A DNA stretch of 31,413 nt from Caldilineaceae bacterium (GCA_028819675.1 JAPPKT010000621.1:1-31413), one strand, 5' to 3'. Positions 17,891 to 25,816 are shown, counted from the first letter of the stretch. Program-made: numbers and translations. Notes: generated by a model not told the origin, from the letters alone.

Positions 17891-20149
17891 TCAGATTTCT
17901 ACCAGGACATTGCCGCCGACCTTGGATTCGCAGGCGTGGGTGGCCTCGATGAACAGGAGCGCCTCTTCGATCAACCGGTGGGCGGAATCATTGTCGGGAT
18001 TTGGATTGGGGTTACTGTGGCGGTCGAGCAGGTACTGGCCGAATTTCCCCTTGGCGTACTGATCGAAGAACAGCTCGGTATCGAAGAAGCGGGTTTTGAA
18101 CTCCTCCACGATGCGATCGGGGCTGTCGCCCACATCGAGGAACTGGGTCCGCACCAAGGCCCTGGCCGCCTTGAGCATGGATGAATAGGCCAGGGTATCT
18201 GCCCGTGCCGGGTCGTCTTCGTCCAGGGCGATTTGTGCTTCGAAGGCTTCCGATTCAGCAGGGGAAATCTCCATAGAGAAGAGTGAGACGACCTCGCCGG
18301 CACATTCACCGATGCCGATATCGCCCAAGCTGAAGACGCGGGGGTCTCCCCAGTCGGAGAAGAATTCGGGTTGCTGTTCAAAAGCCGGCAGCTGCATGAA
18401 GGGCTGAATTATGCTGCGAGCTTCCTTCTTGCCGATGCGTCCAATCCACTCCTGGAAGGTTTCGCCCTTTGTCCGCTCTTCCACATAGCGGGAGGTGATG
18501 GTATCGACGACTTCGGGAACGGTCTTGGAAGGCACGGCGCCGACGGCGAGCCCGTAGCTGCCGGCATTGTCGCGCCATTTGCCGCCCAGGATGACCTGGA
18601 AATGGGGCATCTTGAAGTTGCCGGAGCGGCGGCTGTTGCCGAAGAAGCCGATGTCGGAGACATGGTGCTGGCCGCAGGAGTTGAAGCAACCGCTGATTTT
18701 GATTTTCAGGTCCTTGATGGCATCGGGCAGAGATGCGCTTTTGGCGGTGAGTTGCGTGCGCAGCTCGCCTGCGAGCCCGCGTGAGGAGGCGATGCCCAGT
18801 TTGCAGGTATCGGTACCTGGGCAGGCGGTAATGTCCACGATGGTACCGGCGCCGGGATCGCCGAGGCCGATCGCTTTCAGTTCTTCGTACACGGCGGGCA
18901 GGTCGGAATCGGACACCCAGCGGAGGACGATGTTCTGTTCAACGGTGGTACGGATGTTGTCGCCGACGTATTTGCGAGCAATGTCGGCCAACTCCCAGGA
19001 CTGCTGGGAGGTCAGATCGCCCAGGGGCAAATTTACAGTTACGACGCTGTAGCCTTCCTGGCGCTGATCATAGACGTTGGTTTCGAGCCATTGGTTGAAT
19101 TCGGAAGAGTGCACCTGGCCGTTCAAGAAAGTTGGCGGTCTGGTGGGCTTTTCTTCGTAATGCGGGAGGGTATCGAGGTAGGCGGTCCAGCGGTCGTCGT
19201 GGGGCAGCGTCTTGCGTTCCTCATCGACGAGGCGGCGGAACTCTTCGATGCCCAGTTTGGCCACGAGGAATTTGATGCGGGCGCGGTTGCGGTTGCGCTT
19301 TTCGCCAAGCCGAGCAAAGACACGAGCGACTGCCTGCGTCTGCGGCAAAATCTCTTCTTCGGGCGTGAACTCGCTGAGAACCTTGGCCTGGTGGGGTACA
19401 GTGCCGAGGCCGCCGCCCACAAAAACCTTAAATCCTCGCTTGGGCTTGCCGTCCACTTCCTTTATCTGGGCAAGGTAGCCCATGTCATGCATCATGACCA
19501 GGCCACATGCTTCGGCTTCGCAACCGGAGAAGGCCGGCTTGAATTTGCGGCCGAAGTCCTGCACATCGTCATGGCCGAGCAGGAACCGGGCGTAGGCTTC
19601 GGAGTAGGGCGTGGCGTCAAAGACTTCGGTTTGGCAGACACCGGCCAGATGGCAGCAGGTGACGTTGCGGACGGAGTTGCCACAGGCTTCGCGAGTGGTG
19701 ATGCCGACCGCGGCCAGACGACGCATCATGTCGGGCGTGTCCTCGATATGCACAAAGTGCAGCTGAAAATCCTGGCGCGTCGTGACGTGCAAGATGCCGT
19801 CGGAGTATTCGTCTGCGACCTGGGCCAACATATCAAGCTGATCAGGTGTCAGACCTCCGCCGGGCACTTTGATGCGCTGCATGCCGGGTGCGTGCCAGAG
19901 GGTATCGGGTCCTTTTACCCGGTTCTTTTCGTCGAACGCGAGCTCCCGGCTTTCAAAGCCGTCGTGCCGCTGGCCATTGTCGTAGCGCTGGCCGTACACG
20001 CCGCGACGCAGACGCGTTTCGGCGAAGACCTTTTCGTCCAGTTTCGCTTGACCCATCAGTTCCATCTGGCCTTCAAAGATATCGATTTCATGGGCCAGAT
20101 CATCGGGCATTTCATCCGCCAAAATGTCTTTCCAACCGATGTTCGACAC
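17891..20149 (-). CDS. Siroheme/4Fe-4S nitrite or sulfite reductase with C-terminal extension
   Basis: This ferredoxin-type reductase (752 aa) would carry out six-electron reduction of nitrite to ammonia or sulfite to sulfide in the cytoplasm. Two ferredoxin-like/siroheme repeat halves are visible, and cluster/siroheme cysteines are Cys443 and Cys449 (CPGTDTC) and Cys488 and Cys492 (CFNSC). The NSCGQHH context leans to the nitrite/sulfite group rather than classical CysI, but the substrate cannot be decided. Typical members have about 500-640 residues; here residues from about 628 form an extra, mostly helical domain ending in an Asn-Pro repeat (712-718) and a final helix. The start is GTG, supported by AAGGAG six bases upstream. 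It leads a three-gene minus-strand operon. No nitrate or sulfate activation gene is in the window. Confidence 0.9.
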   Translation of the reverse strand: MSNIGWKDILADEMPDDLAHEIDIFEGQMELMGQAKLDEKVFAETRLRRGVYGQRYDNGQRHDGFESRELAFDEKNRVKGPDTLWHAPGMQRIKVPGGGLTPDQLDMLAQVADEYSDGILHVTTRQDFQLHFVHIEDTPDMMRRLAAVGITTREACGNSVRNVTCCHLAGVCQTEVFDATPYSEAYARFLLGHDDVQDFGRKFKPAFSGCEAEACGLVMMHDMGYLAQIKEVDGKPKRGFKVFVGGGLGTVPHQAKVLSEFTPEEEILPQTQAVARVFARLGEKRNRNRARIKFLVAKLGIEEFRRLVDEERKTLPHDDRWTAYLDTLPHYEEKPTRPPTFLNGQVHSSEFNQWLETNVYDQRQEGYSVVTVNLPLGDLTSQQSWELADIARKYVGDNIRTTVEQNIVLRWVSDSDLPAVYEELKAIGLGDPGAGTIVDITACPGTDTCKLGIASSRGLAGELRTQLTAKSASLPDAIKDLKIKISGCFNSCGQHHVSDIGFFGNSRRSGNFKMPHFQVILGGKWRDNAGSYGLAVGAVPSKTVPEVVDTITSRYVEERTKGETFQEWIGRIGKKEARSIIQPFMQLPAFEQQPEFFSDWGDPRVFSLGDIGIGECAGEVVSLFSMEISPAESEAFEAQIALDEDDPARADTLAYSSMLKAARALVRTQFLDVGDSPDRIVEEFKTRFFDTELFFDQYAKGKFGQYLLDRHSNPNPNPDNDSAHRLIEEALLFIEATHACESKVGGNVLVEI

Positions 20150-20797
20150 AGTTGTCTCCTTACCTGTTGTCTGCTTCGCGGCCAGAATGCCGGCCAGGAT
20201 GAAGCGGGTAGCCCAGTATAGCGCTCAGTACCGATTCTCTCGTGTCCAACCGACCAATACTGGTAGGGGCTGACGAACAAGAACGGTAGAGCTTCGGGGC
20301 CATCTCGACTCATTCTCGTACTGGGTCGCTGTTGACAGCAATTGTAGGGCAGTCTCGCTTGATTTGTCAAGCATGTTATGTCGACGGGTGCATTCCACTT
20401 TCGCGGTATGGGCTTGTTTGCTTCAGGGGCGATGCTCCTGGCGTATTGGGCTTGACTGCGATAGCGAACCTGAAGCTACATTTTGTAGAGGCCTGTGAGT
20501 GATGACAGTGTTTCTTTCGGGCACTTTGGCGCTTTTCTTCCCGACCGACCGGACAGAAGTATGCAGCTGAGAACAGTCCAACTCTCCGGGATACGTGTAC
20601 AGGACTGCATCTCGGGTGAGGCCGTCGAGTGCACTCAGAAGAAATGGCTGAAATGGGGATCGGGAGCACCCGGTAGGGGACGCTGCCGAGAGTGAGAAGC
20701 TCCACTCGGGGCGTTTCAGTTTTCTGCCAAGTTCGCTCGCGTACTGTCACTGATTTCGGATAAGCAGATGATCAGGCGCAGGTCTTGCAGATTTTTT
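20150..20797. other. Long intergenic region upstream of the reductase gene
   Basis: No open frame here looks like a protein. A minus-strand TATACT (20220-20215) could serve the reductase but lacks a clear -35. An inverted repeat GCTTGA/TCAAGC with a 4-base centre occupies 20357-20372 and could be an operator. GGTAGGGGC at 20262-20270 is a fragment resembling the flank of the palindromic repeats. The rest is unexplained. Confidence 0.5.
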
Positions 20798-20825
20798 TTG
20801 GCCTGTCCTTTTGATCCTTTATACT
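20798..20825 (+). promoter_or_regulatory. Putative sigma-70-type promoter upstream of the M16 peptidase region
   Basis: TTGGCC (20798-20803) and TATACT (20820-20825) are 16 bases apart in a locally T-rich stretch. A start near 20832 would give a leader of about 390 bases to the peptidase ATG, and would cover the repeat-containing small ORF. Confidence 0.4.
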
Positions 20826-20865
20826 TTTTTGGTCATGTTGATTTGGTGCACGTGTTGCCGGGGAC

Positions 20866-21114
20866 ATGCTAGGGTTTGGCGACCTGACGGCGGCACTGAC
20901 AAATCTGGAGGAACCGTCAGGACGGCATTTGTATGTGATTTCCCTGCTCGCCGGGGAACACATTTTTCTCATCGGGGAGGGAGAACACTCGGAACCAGCC
21001 AGGAGGCGGGATGAGGGGAAGCCCGACCGCCCAAATGCGAGGGGAGAGGAGCGAGGAGAGAGGAGAGAGAAGTCCGCTCGCCTCTTCCGGCATTTCACGG
21101 TCATTGAGGCGTAG
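20866..21114 (+). CDS. Doubtful 82-residue ORF containing the dispersed repeat
   Basis: This open frame begins with a plausible folded segment, HLYVISLLAGEHIFLIGEGE (about 21-40), and then becomes Arg/Glu-rich where it runs through the 22-bp repeat. It lacks a good ribosome site (only CCGGGG before the ATG). The same frame is readable in the repeat copy at the left edge of the window, which ends at a stop near 111. It may be the coding remnant of a repeated element rather than an expressed gene. I do not recognise a family. Confidence 0.3.
   Translation: MLGFGDLTAALTNLEEPSGRHLYVISLLAGEHIFLIGEGEHSEPARRRDEGKPDRPNARGEERGERREKSARLFRHFTVIEA
21021..21042 (+). repeat. Dispersed 22-bp repeat, copy 2
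   Basis: Identical to 31-52 and, as there, followed by a GA-rich tract (to about 21070) and lying about 170-200 bases upstream of a gene start on the same strand. Conserved spacing of flanking codons suggests the homologous unit is longer than the 22 bp. Confidence 0.7.
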
Positions 21115-21222
21115 TCGTTGCGAAAACTTTATCGAAAGGCAACAGGAAGTTCACATTCGCAGTTTACATTGGTAGGGGCGGGTGCGAGCTTGGTACATAT
21201 GAATAAGACTAAGGAGTCAAGA

Positions 21223-24200
21223 ATGAATGGAGAAAGAAATAGGCCCGCAGTGTCCTCGCGTGTGAAAGGGCGCCGGACAGCAGCCGGGCGGGGAAAGAGG
21301 AAAGTAAGACTTTTGGTGGCACTGCTGATTCTGATTGCAGTGCTTGCCAGTGCGTGCGAAGGGGTGGAGACCCCATCAGCCAGTTCAGGGGAGACGATGG
21401 GATCTGGTGCTGAGCAGGCGGCGGCCCCAGCCGAAGAGGGCGAACAGGCGCAGGCTTACCTGGACCTGGACAGCGAGACGCTGGACATGAACGCGCCCAT
21501 TCCACTGGATCCGAGCATACGCAAGGCACAATTGGACAACGGCCTGACGTACTATATCCGCCACAATACGGAGCCGGCCAACCGGGCAACGTTAATGCTG
21601 GCGATCAACGCGGGCTCCATACAGGAGGATGAGGACCAGTTAGGTTTGGCCCACTTTGTTGAGCATATGATGTTCAACGGAACCGAGCGTTTTCCCAAGC
21701 AGGCCTTGATTGACTATTTTGAGTCGGTTGGCATGACATTTGGGCCTGACGTGAACGCTTATACCTCGTTCGATGAAACGGTGTATTTCCTGGAATTTCC
21801 CACCGATGACGAGGACATAATCAGTACGACGTTCCAGGTGGCGGAGGATTGGGCCAGCCGGGCAACGATTTCTGATGAAGAGGTGGAAGGGGAACGCGGC
21901 GTCATCCTGGAAGAGGAGCGCTTGCGTGACCAGAATGCGAGCGGCAGGCTAAACAAGCAGTTGTTCCCGCTTTTGCTGGGGGAATCGCGGTACACTGACC
22001 GGATGCCGATTGGCGACATGGATATCGTGCAGAACACGCCGGGAGAGACTCTGCGGAGGTTTTACCGGGACTGGTACCGGCCTGACCTGATGGCGGTCAT
22101 TGTCGTGGGCGACATCGATGTTGACGCCATCGAAGCCAAGATCACCGAGCATTTCGGCGGCCTGACTGCGCCGGAGCCGGCCCGGCCCAGAGTTTCCTAC
22201 TCCCTGCCGGACTACGAAGACACGGGATATCTGATTCTCACCGATCCGGAGTTTCCGGTAACGATAGCTCAGATCATCTACCGGCAGGCGGCCCCGGACC
22301 TGAATTCGGCCGGTGTGTTCCGCGACCGGCTGATCGGCAATCTGTTCTACAAGATGTTGAATTTCCGACTCGACGACCTAACGAGGGAAGCGGACTCACC
22401 CTTCCTTGGGGCATTTGTCAGCGAGGGGCAGCTGGTGCGTGGCAACAACTACCAGGTGGTTGGCGTACAGGTGCGCCAAGGGGAGGCCCTCTCCAGCCTG
22501 GAGGCTGCCCTGACCGAGGTTGAGCGCGTGCGCCGACATGGCTTCACGGCTGCCGAAGTGGAGCGCGCCAAGTCGGAGATCTTGAACACGTATGAACGAC
22601 TCTACAACGATCGTGAGAACCTGCGAAATCACTCGCTTGCCAGCGAATACAGCCGCAACTACCTTGAGAATGAGGCTGTTCCGGGCATCGAGGTTGAGTA
22701 CAGACTGGTTGGCCGGCTGCTGGAAGGGATAAGCCGCGACGACGTCAATCAGAGGGCGGAGCTCTACGTAGGTGGAAGCAACCGTTCGGTATTTGTCGTC
22801 GGGCCGGAGCGGGACGCGGACAGCCTGCCCAACGAGGGCGAACTGGCAGCAGTTTTCGCAGACATCAGGGCGAAGGAGGTAGAGCCCTACCAGGACATCG
22901 AAGCGGTTACAGCGCTATTGACCGAAGTTCCGGAGCCGGCGGAGATCCTCTCGCGTCAGACGGACGAGACATATAACATCACGGATCTGACTCTGGCAAA
23001 CGGAGCGAGAGTATTGCTCAAGCCGACTACGTTCAAGGAGGAGGAGATTCTCTTCAGCGCGTTCAGCCCTGGCGGGTCCTCGCTGGTCAGCGATGAAGAC
23101 TATCCGGAGGCGGATTTCATCGACAGCATAGTTAGCCAGAGTGCGGTGGGCGATGTGAGCTACGCGGCGCTGCAGCGGCTACTGGCCGACAAGTCGGTGG
23201 CGGTCTCGCCCTACATCGGCGAGCTGGACGAAGGATTTTACGGCCATTCCGGCCAGGAGTACATTGAGACGCTGTTTCAGCTCGTATACCTGTACGGCAC
23301 GCAGCCGAGAGCAGATGACGACGCCTTTGCAACGCTAAAGGACCAGTACACTGAGTCGCTGCGCAATCGAGAACTGGACCCACGCAGCGCGCTGACAGAC
23401 GCCTTTATCGAAGCACGTTACGGGGATTCCGTACGACGCAACGTGCCCACGCTGGAGATCATCAGTTCGCTGGATCTGGAGCGGGCATTCGCCATCTATC
23501 AGGAGCGTTTCGCCGACTTCAGCGATTTCACATTCGTTTTTGTCGGAAACTTCGACCTTGAGCAGATGGTGGACTGGTCGCAGCGGTACCTGGGAAACCT
23601 GCCTTCACTGGACCGTTCGGAGACATGGCAGGACGTGGCACCGGACCCGCCTACGGGCGTCGTGGAAGTTCCAGTCTACCGCGGCCAGGACGAGCAGAGC
23701 CTCACGACCATACTGTTTACGGGGCCTGGTGAGGACACGCTGGAGAACCGGCTTCACTTACGCATGCTTGAAACGATCGTGGACATTCTGATGCGTGAGG
23801 AGCTGCGGGAGGCGTTGGGAGGCGTGTATGCGTACGGGGCATCTGCCTCATTGGAACCGGATCCGGACAGCCTGTATGAGATCTCACTCTACTTTGGCAG
23901 CGATCCTGCCCGGGTACAGGAGTTGGTAGATGCTCTGTTCGGGCTCATCGCCGACGTGCAGGCTGACGGGCCGAGGGAAGATCTGTTGGAGAAGGCCAGG
24001 ATACAGATCGTACGCCAACGTGAGGAGCAGTTGGAACAGAATAATTACTGGCTGCGGGTCCTGGAGTATTGGGCCTCGGACGATGACGTCGATCTGGCCA
24101 ACTTTGTCGATCTGGACGTTGTGGAGAGCAGAACCAACGCTGTGACGACGGAAGAGGTCCAGGCCTCGGCGGTAGCGTTCCTGCCGCTGGACCGGTATAT

Positions 24201-24237
24201 TCTGGTATCGCTCTATCCGGAAGATTTTGAGGAATAG
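21223..24237 (+). CDS. M16-family (insulinase/pitrilysin) zinc metallopeptidase, lipoprotein
   Basis: This is a 1004-residue peptidase containing two M16 modules in one chain. The active half has the inverted zinc motif HFVEH (His144, Glu147, His148), and a downstream Glu near 224 in EVEGERGVILEEE is the expected third ligand. The second half (from about 570) lacks HxxEH, as normal, but has the REELREALGGVYAYG block typical of the C-terminal module. The N terminus is a basic stretch, a hydrophobic helix (29-43) and Cys45 after LASA, a lipobox-like signal, then a low-complexity Ser/Ala/Glu linker. It is therefore probably anchored on the outside of the membrane, degrading peptides or processing proteins. 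The frame is open from 21118, but ATG 21223 has AAGGAG six bases upstream and gives a proper signal peptide. A strong terminator follows. Confidence 0.92.
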   Translation: MNGERNRPAVSSRVKGRRTAAGRGKRKVRLLVALLILIAVLASACEGVETPSASSGETMGSGAEQAAAPAEEGEQAQAYLDLDSETLDMNAPIPLDPSIRKAQLDNGLTYYIRHNTEPANRATLMLAINAGSIQEDEDQLGLAHFVEHMMFNGTERFPKQALIDYFESVGMTFGPDVNAYTSFDETVYFLEFPTDDEDIISTTFQVAEDWASRATISDEEVEGERGVILEEERLRDQNASGRLNKQLFPLLLGESRYTDRMPIGDMDIVQNTPGETLRRFYRDWYRPDLMAVIVVGDIDVDAIEAKITEHFGGLTAPEPARPRVSYSLPDYEDTGYLILTDPEFPVTIAQIIYRQAAPDLNSAGVFRDRLIGNLFYKMLNFRLDDLTREADSPFLGAFVSEGQLVRGNNYQVVGVQVRQGEALSSLEAALTEVERVRRHGFTAAEVERAKSEILNTYERLYNDRENLRNHSLASEYSRNYLENEAVPGIEVEYRLVGRLLEGISRDDVNQRAELYVGGSNRSVFVVGPERDADSLPNEGELAAVFADIRAKEVEPYQDIEAVTALLTEVPEPAEILSRQTDETYNITDLTLANGARVLLKPTTFKEEEILFSAFSPGGSSLVSDEDYPEADFIDSIVSQSAVGDVSYAALQRLLADKSVAVSPYIGELDEGFYGHSGQEYIETLFQLVYLYGTQPRADDDAFATLKDQYTESLRNRELDPRSALTDAFIEARYGDSVRRNVPTLEIISSLDLERAFAIYQERFADFSDFTFVFVGNFDLEQMVDWSQRYLGNLPSLDRSETWQDVAPDPPTGVVEVPVYRGQDEQSLTTILFTGPGEDTLENRLHLRMLETIVDILMREELREALGGVYAYGASASLEPDPDSLYEISLYFGSDPARVQELVDALFGLIADVQADGPREDLLEKARIQIVRQREEQLEQNNYWLRVLEYWASDDDVDLANFVDLDVVESRTNAVTTEEVQASAVAFLPLDRYILVSLYPEDFEE

Positions 24238-24260
24238 CGGTTGCCGAAGGGATAGACGAG

Positions 24261-24293
24261 AGCGGGCAGTTGACAGTCAACTGCCCGCTTTTT
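24261..24293 (+). terminator. Rho-independent terminator of the M16 gene
   Basis: A perfect 14-bp inverted repeat (24261-24274 and 24276-24289), which would fold with a small loop, runs straight into five Ts. It lies 24 bases after the peptidase stop. There is no matching T-run for the minus strand. Confidence 0.88.
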
Positions 24294-24315
24294 CATGTCA
24301 GAGCGGAGCGCGGCT

Positions 24316-24513
24316 TCAATGACCGTAGAAATGTTCGGTAGGATCGATAACGGAGTCCTGCCAGTCCAGATAGCGGGCGGCCTCCTCCAGATTTGCTGCC
24401 TTGCCGTCATCGACCAGTTGCTGAAGGGTGTCAAGCTGCATTTCGGTCAGCGTACCGGATTGCAAAGCGAGCAACCAACTGCTGAACTCCTCTTTTTCAT
24501 CAATGCGCGCCAT
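24316..24513 (-). CDS. Small acidic protein, 65 residues, unknown
   Basis: A short soluble acidic protein that looks entirely helical, with hydrophobic residues at regular spacing (WLLALQSG, LDTLQQLVDD, LEEAARYLDW). It has no cysteine, signal peptide or membrane segment and I recognise no family. It has a good ribosome site, GAGGA about eight bases before the ATG, and sits 37 bases after the next small gene on the same strand, so the two probably form one transcript. The end of the gene faces the M16 terminator. The well-placed ribosome site and protein-like composition argue that it is real. Confidence 0.65.
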   Translation of the reverse strand: MARIDEKEEFSSWLLALQSGTLTEMQLDTLQQLVDDGKAANLEEAARYLDWQDSVIDPTEHFYGH

Positions 24514-24550
24514 GGTCTGTTTTCCTCACTTTTTGGGCGCGAGCGCCGCT

Positions 24551-24862
24551 TCATATCGTAAACTCGACGTCGCTGCCATCTTCAAAATAGAGCTGCAGGT
24601 GTAGGGCATTGAGCCTGAAGTGGCTCATGCCCAAGCAGGCGCGTTCTGCCTGCGTGCGCTCGGCAGAGGCTTTCGCCCAGCGGCTTTCGCGGCCTTTGTG
24701 TTCAAACTGCAGGTAGCTCCCGTCCTCAAAAAAGAGAACAGCCTGGTTGAACTCTGAATTGGCAACGTAGCGGACAGCATGCGCGGCCGCGCTTTGCGCC
24801 TGGGAAAAGGATACCAGGTCGAATTGAAAGGAGCCATTGTCGCCGTTTGTTCGCTCTTCCAT
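24551..24862 (-). CDS. Small protein, 103 residues, unknown
   Basis: The protein has two similar beta-rich stretches: AVLFFEDGSYLQFEHKGRESRWAK (about 42-65) and LHLQLYFEDGSDVEFTI (about 87-103). Both contain the FEDGS turn, so it may be a duplicated strand-turn-strand unit. The middle carries a helix with a single cysteine (AERACLGMSHF). No signal peptide or membrane segment is present and no named family is recognised. AAGG lies about eight bases before the ATG, and a good minus-strand promoter lies 85-113 bases upstream. It is the first gene of a likely two-gene unit with the 65-residue protein. Confidence 0.7.
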   Translation of the reverse strand: MEERTNGDNGSFQFDLVSFSQAQSAAAHAVRYVANSEFNQAVLFFEDGSYLQFEHKGRESRWAKASAERTQAERACLGMSHFRLNALHLQLYFEDGSDVEFTI

Positions 24863-24946
24863 CTGGAAGCCTTTTCACCTGCCAGAGTACAGATCTTGCG
24901 ATTCGGTGGGCAGGCTCTCGTTCATTGCGTTGTGGTGTTGGGGATG

Positions 24947-24975
24947 ACTATACATTAGCCAATGTGATCGCGCAA
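24947..24975 (-). promoter_or_regulatory. Putative promoter for the two small minus-strand genes
   Basis: On the minus strand, TTGCGC (24975-24970) and TATAGT (24952-24947) are separated by 17 bases. A start near 24940 would leave a leader of about 78 bases before the ATG at 24862. Confidence 0.5.
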
Positions 24976-25037
24976 GAGATTGCTTTGGGTGGGGCAAGTC
25001 AGAGCATGCAGATTAGAACGCCAGAATAGTCAACAGA

Positions 25038-25058
25038 GGGCACTCGCAAGAGGTGCCC
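25038..25058. repeat. Palindromic short repeat, copy 2
   Basis: GGGCAC/GTGCCC with a 9-base centre. With flanks (25036-25060) it differs from 8339-8363 at two of 25 positions. Apart from this copy and the promoter at 24947-24975, the stretch 24863-25291 shows no gene I can support. Confidence 0.7.
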
Positions 25059-25291
25059 CTACCAATTTGAGAGCATTGCAACGACTGGTTAATTCGTGAT
25101 GCGATAGCCTATTTGCGTTTGAAGCGGGAGGCTTGTCAGCTTTTGGGACGTTGGAAGGAAATAGCATTCGACATGCTAGCTGGCTGGTGGGTTGGTCGTG
25201 TATGGCGCCAGATTTTCTTGAGGGGGGCGTGTGTGCTACGATTGCGGCATTCGTAATGGTACATTCCAGAGTTCAGAAATGGAGTTGTGCA

Positions 25292-25669
25292 ATGAAAAAG
25301 CTGCTCAAGTTCCTCTTCTTTGTCGGATTTGCCGCGGGGGTAGTTTATGTGCTGAAGCAGGTTTTGGGGGGTACGCAGCCGGAAGGGGCAGGCAGCGGAG
25401 TATTGCCTGAAACGCCGGTGACCCCTTTGGAAGATATGCCCTTGGGCGGCGAGGTAAGCCCGCAACTCCTGGACATCCTGGTTGACCCAGAGGACAAGGG
25501 GTCACTTCAATTGATGGACGACAGCAAGTTTCTGCTTAACCCCCGCAATGGCTATCGGTATCCGATTCGCAATGGGATTCCGGTGATGCTCATTGAGGAG
25601 GGGAAGAAGTACCAGGATGAAAGCCTGATTCAGAACGGGCAGGAGCAGACGGAGGCTTCGTCGGCCTGA
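25292..25669 (+). CDS. Membrane-anchored Trm112/UPF0434-like protein lacking zinc cysteines
   Basis: This 125-residue protein has one N-terminal membrane helix (about 5-24), a Pro/Gly-rich linker (27-55) and a C-terminal domain (56-102) that matches the small Trm112-like/YcaR fold: LLDILVDPEDKGSL, then NPRNGYRYPIRNGIPVML. In typical members LLDIL is followed by a Cys-Pro-x-Cys zinc knuckle; here both positions are Asp (65 and 68), and there is no cysteine in the mature protein. The domain should therefore not bind zinc in the standard way. Function is unknown; a scaffold role at the membrane is a guess. The frame is open from 25133, but ATG 25292 has GGAG seven bases upstream and begins the membrane helix. 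A TGC-TACGAT element at 25234-25242 may be an extended -10. Confidence 0.8.
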   Translation: MKKLLKFLFFVGFAAGVVYVLKQVLGGTQPEGAGSGVLPETPVTPLEDMPLGGEVSPQLLDILVDPEDKGSLQLMDDSKFLLNPRNGYRYPIRNGIPVMLIEEGKKYQDESLIQNGQEQTEASSA

Positions 25670-25783
25670 GGTTTTTCCCAATTGCCGGGGACAGAAGACC
25701 GGCGTGCGGGAGGGCATGGCGGAAGCCGTTTCACGTACGGCGGAAGCTCGGTCCTAATGGTAGTGCAGTGTAAATCGCAGAGG

Positions 25784-25816
25784 AGCCTGGCGGCCGTTAG
25801 TGCGCCGGGCTTTTTT
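25784..25816 (+). terminator. Rho-independent terminator downstream of the Trm112-like gene
   Basis: A 9-bp stem (25784-25792 with 25803-25811, one G-U pair) with a 10-base loop is followed by six Ts. It lies 115 bases after the stop codon, leaving an unusually long and possibly structured 3' region. Confidence 0.8.

Noticed and set aside
19091..20221. 376-codon plus-strand frame opposite the nitrite/sulfite reductase
   Set aside because: The reductase on the minus strand has all catalytic motifs; the plus-strand frame is its complement and shows no family features.
20376..20750. Possible 124-residue minus-strand gene upstream of the reductase
   Set aside because: Composition is not protein-like, no ribosome site was found, and no domain is recognisable.
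25670..25783. Possible group II intron domain V-like hairpin
   Set aside because: The GCCGT...ACGGC pairing resembles part of such hairpins only superficially; the AGC catalytic triad, bulge and any reverse transcriptase are missing.
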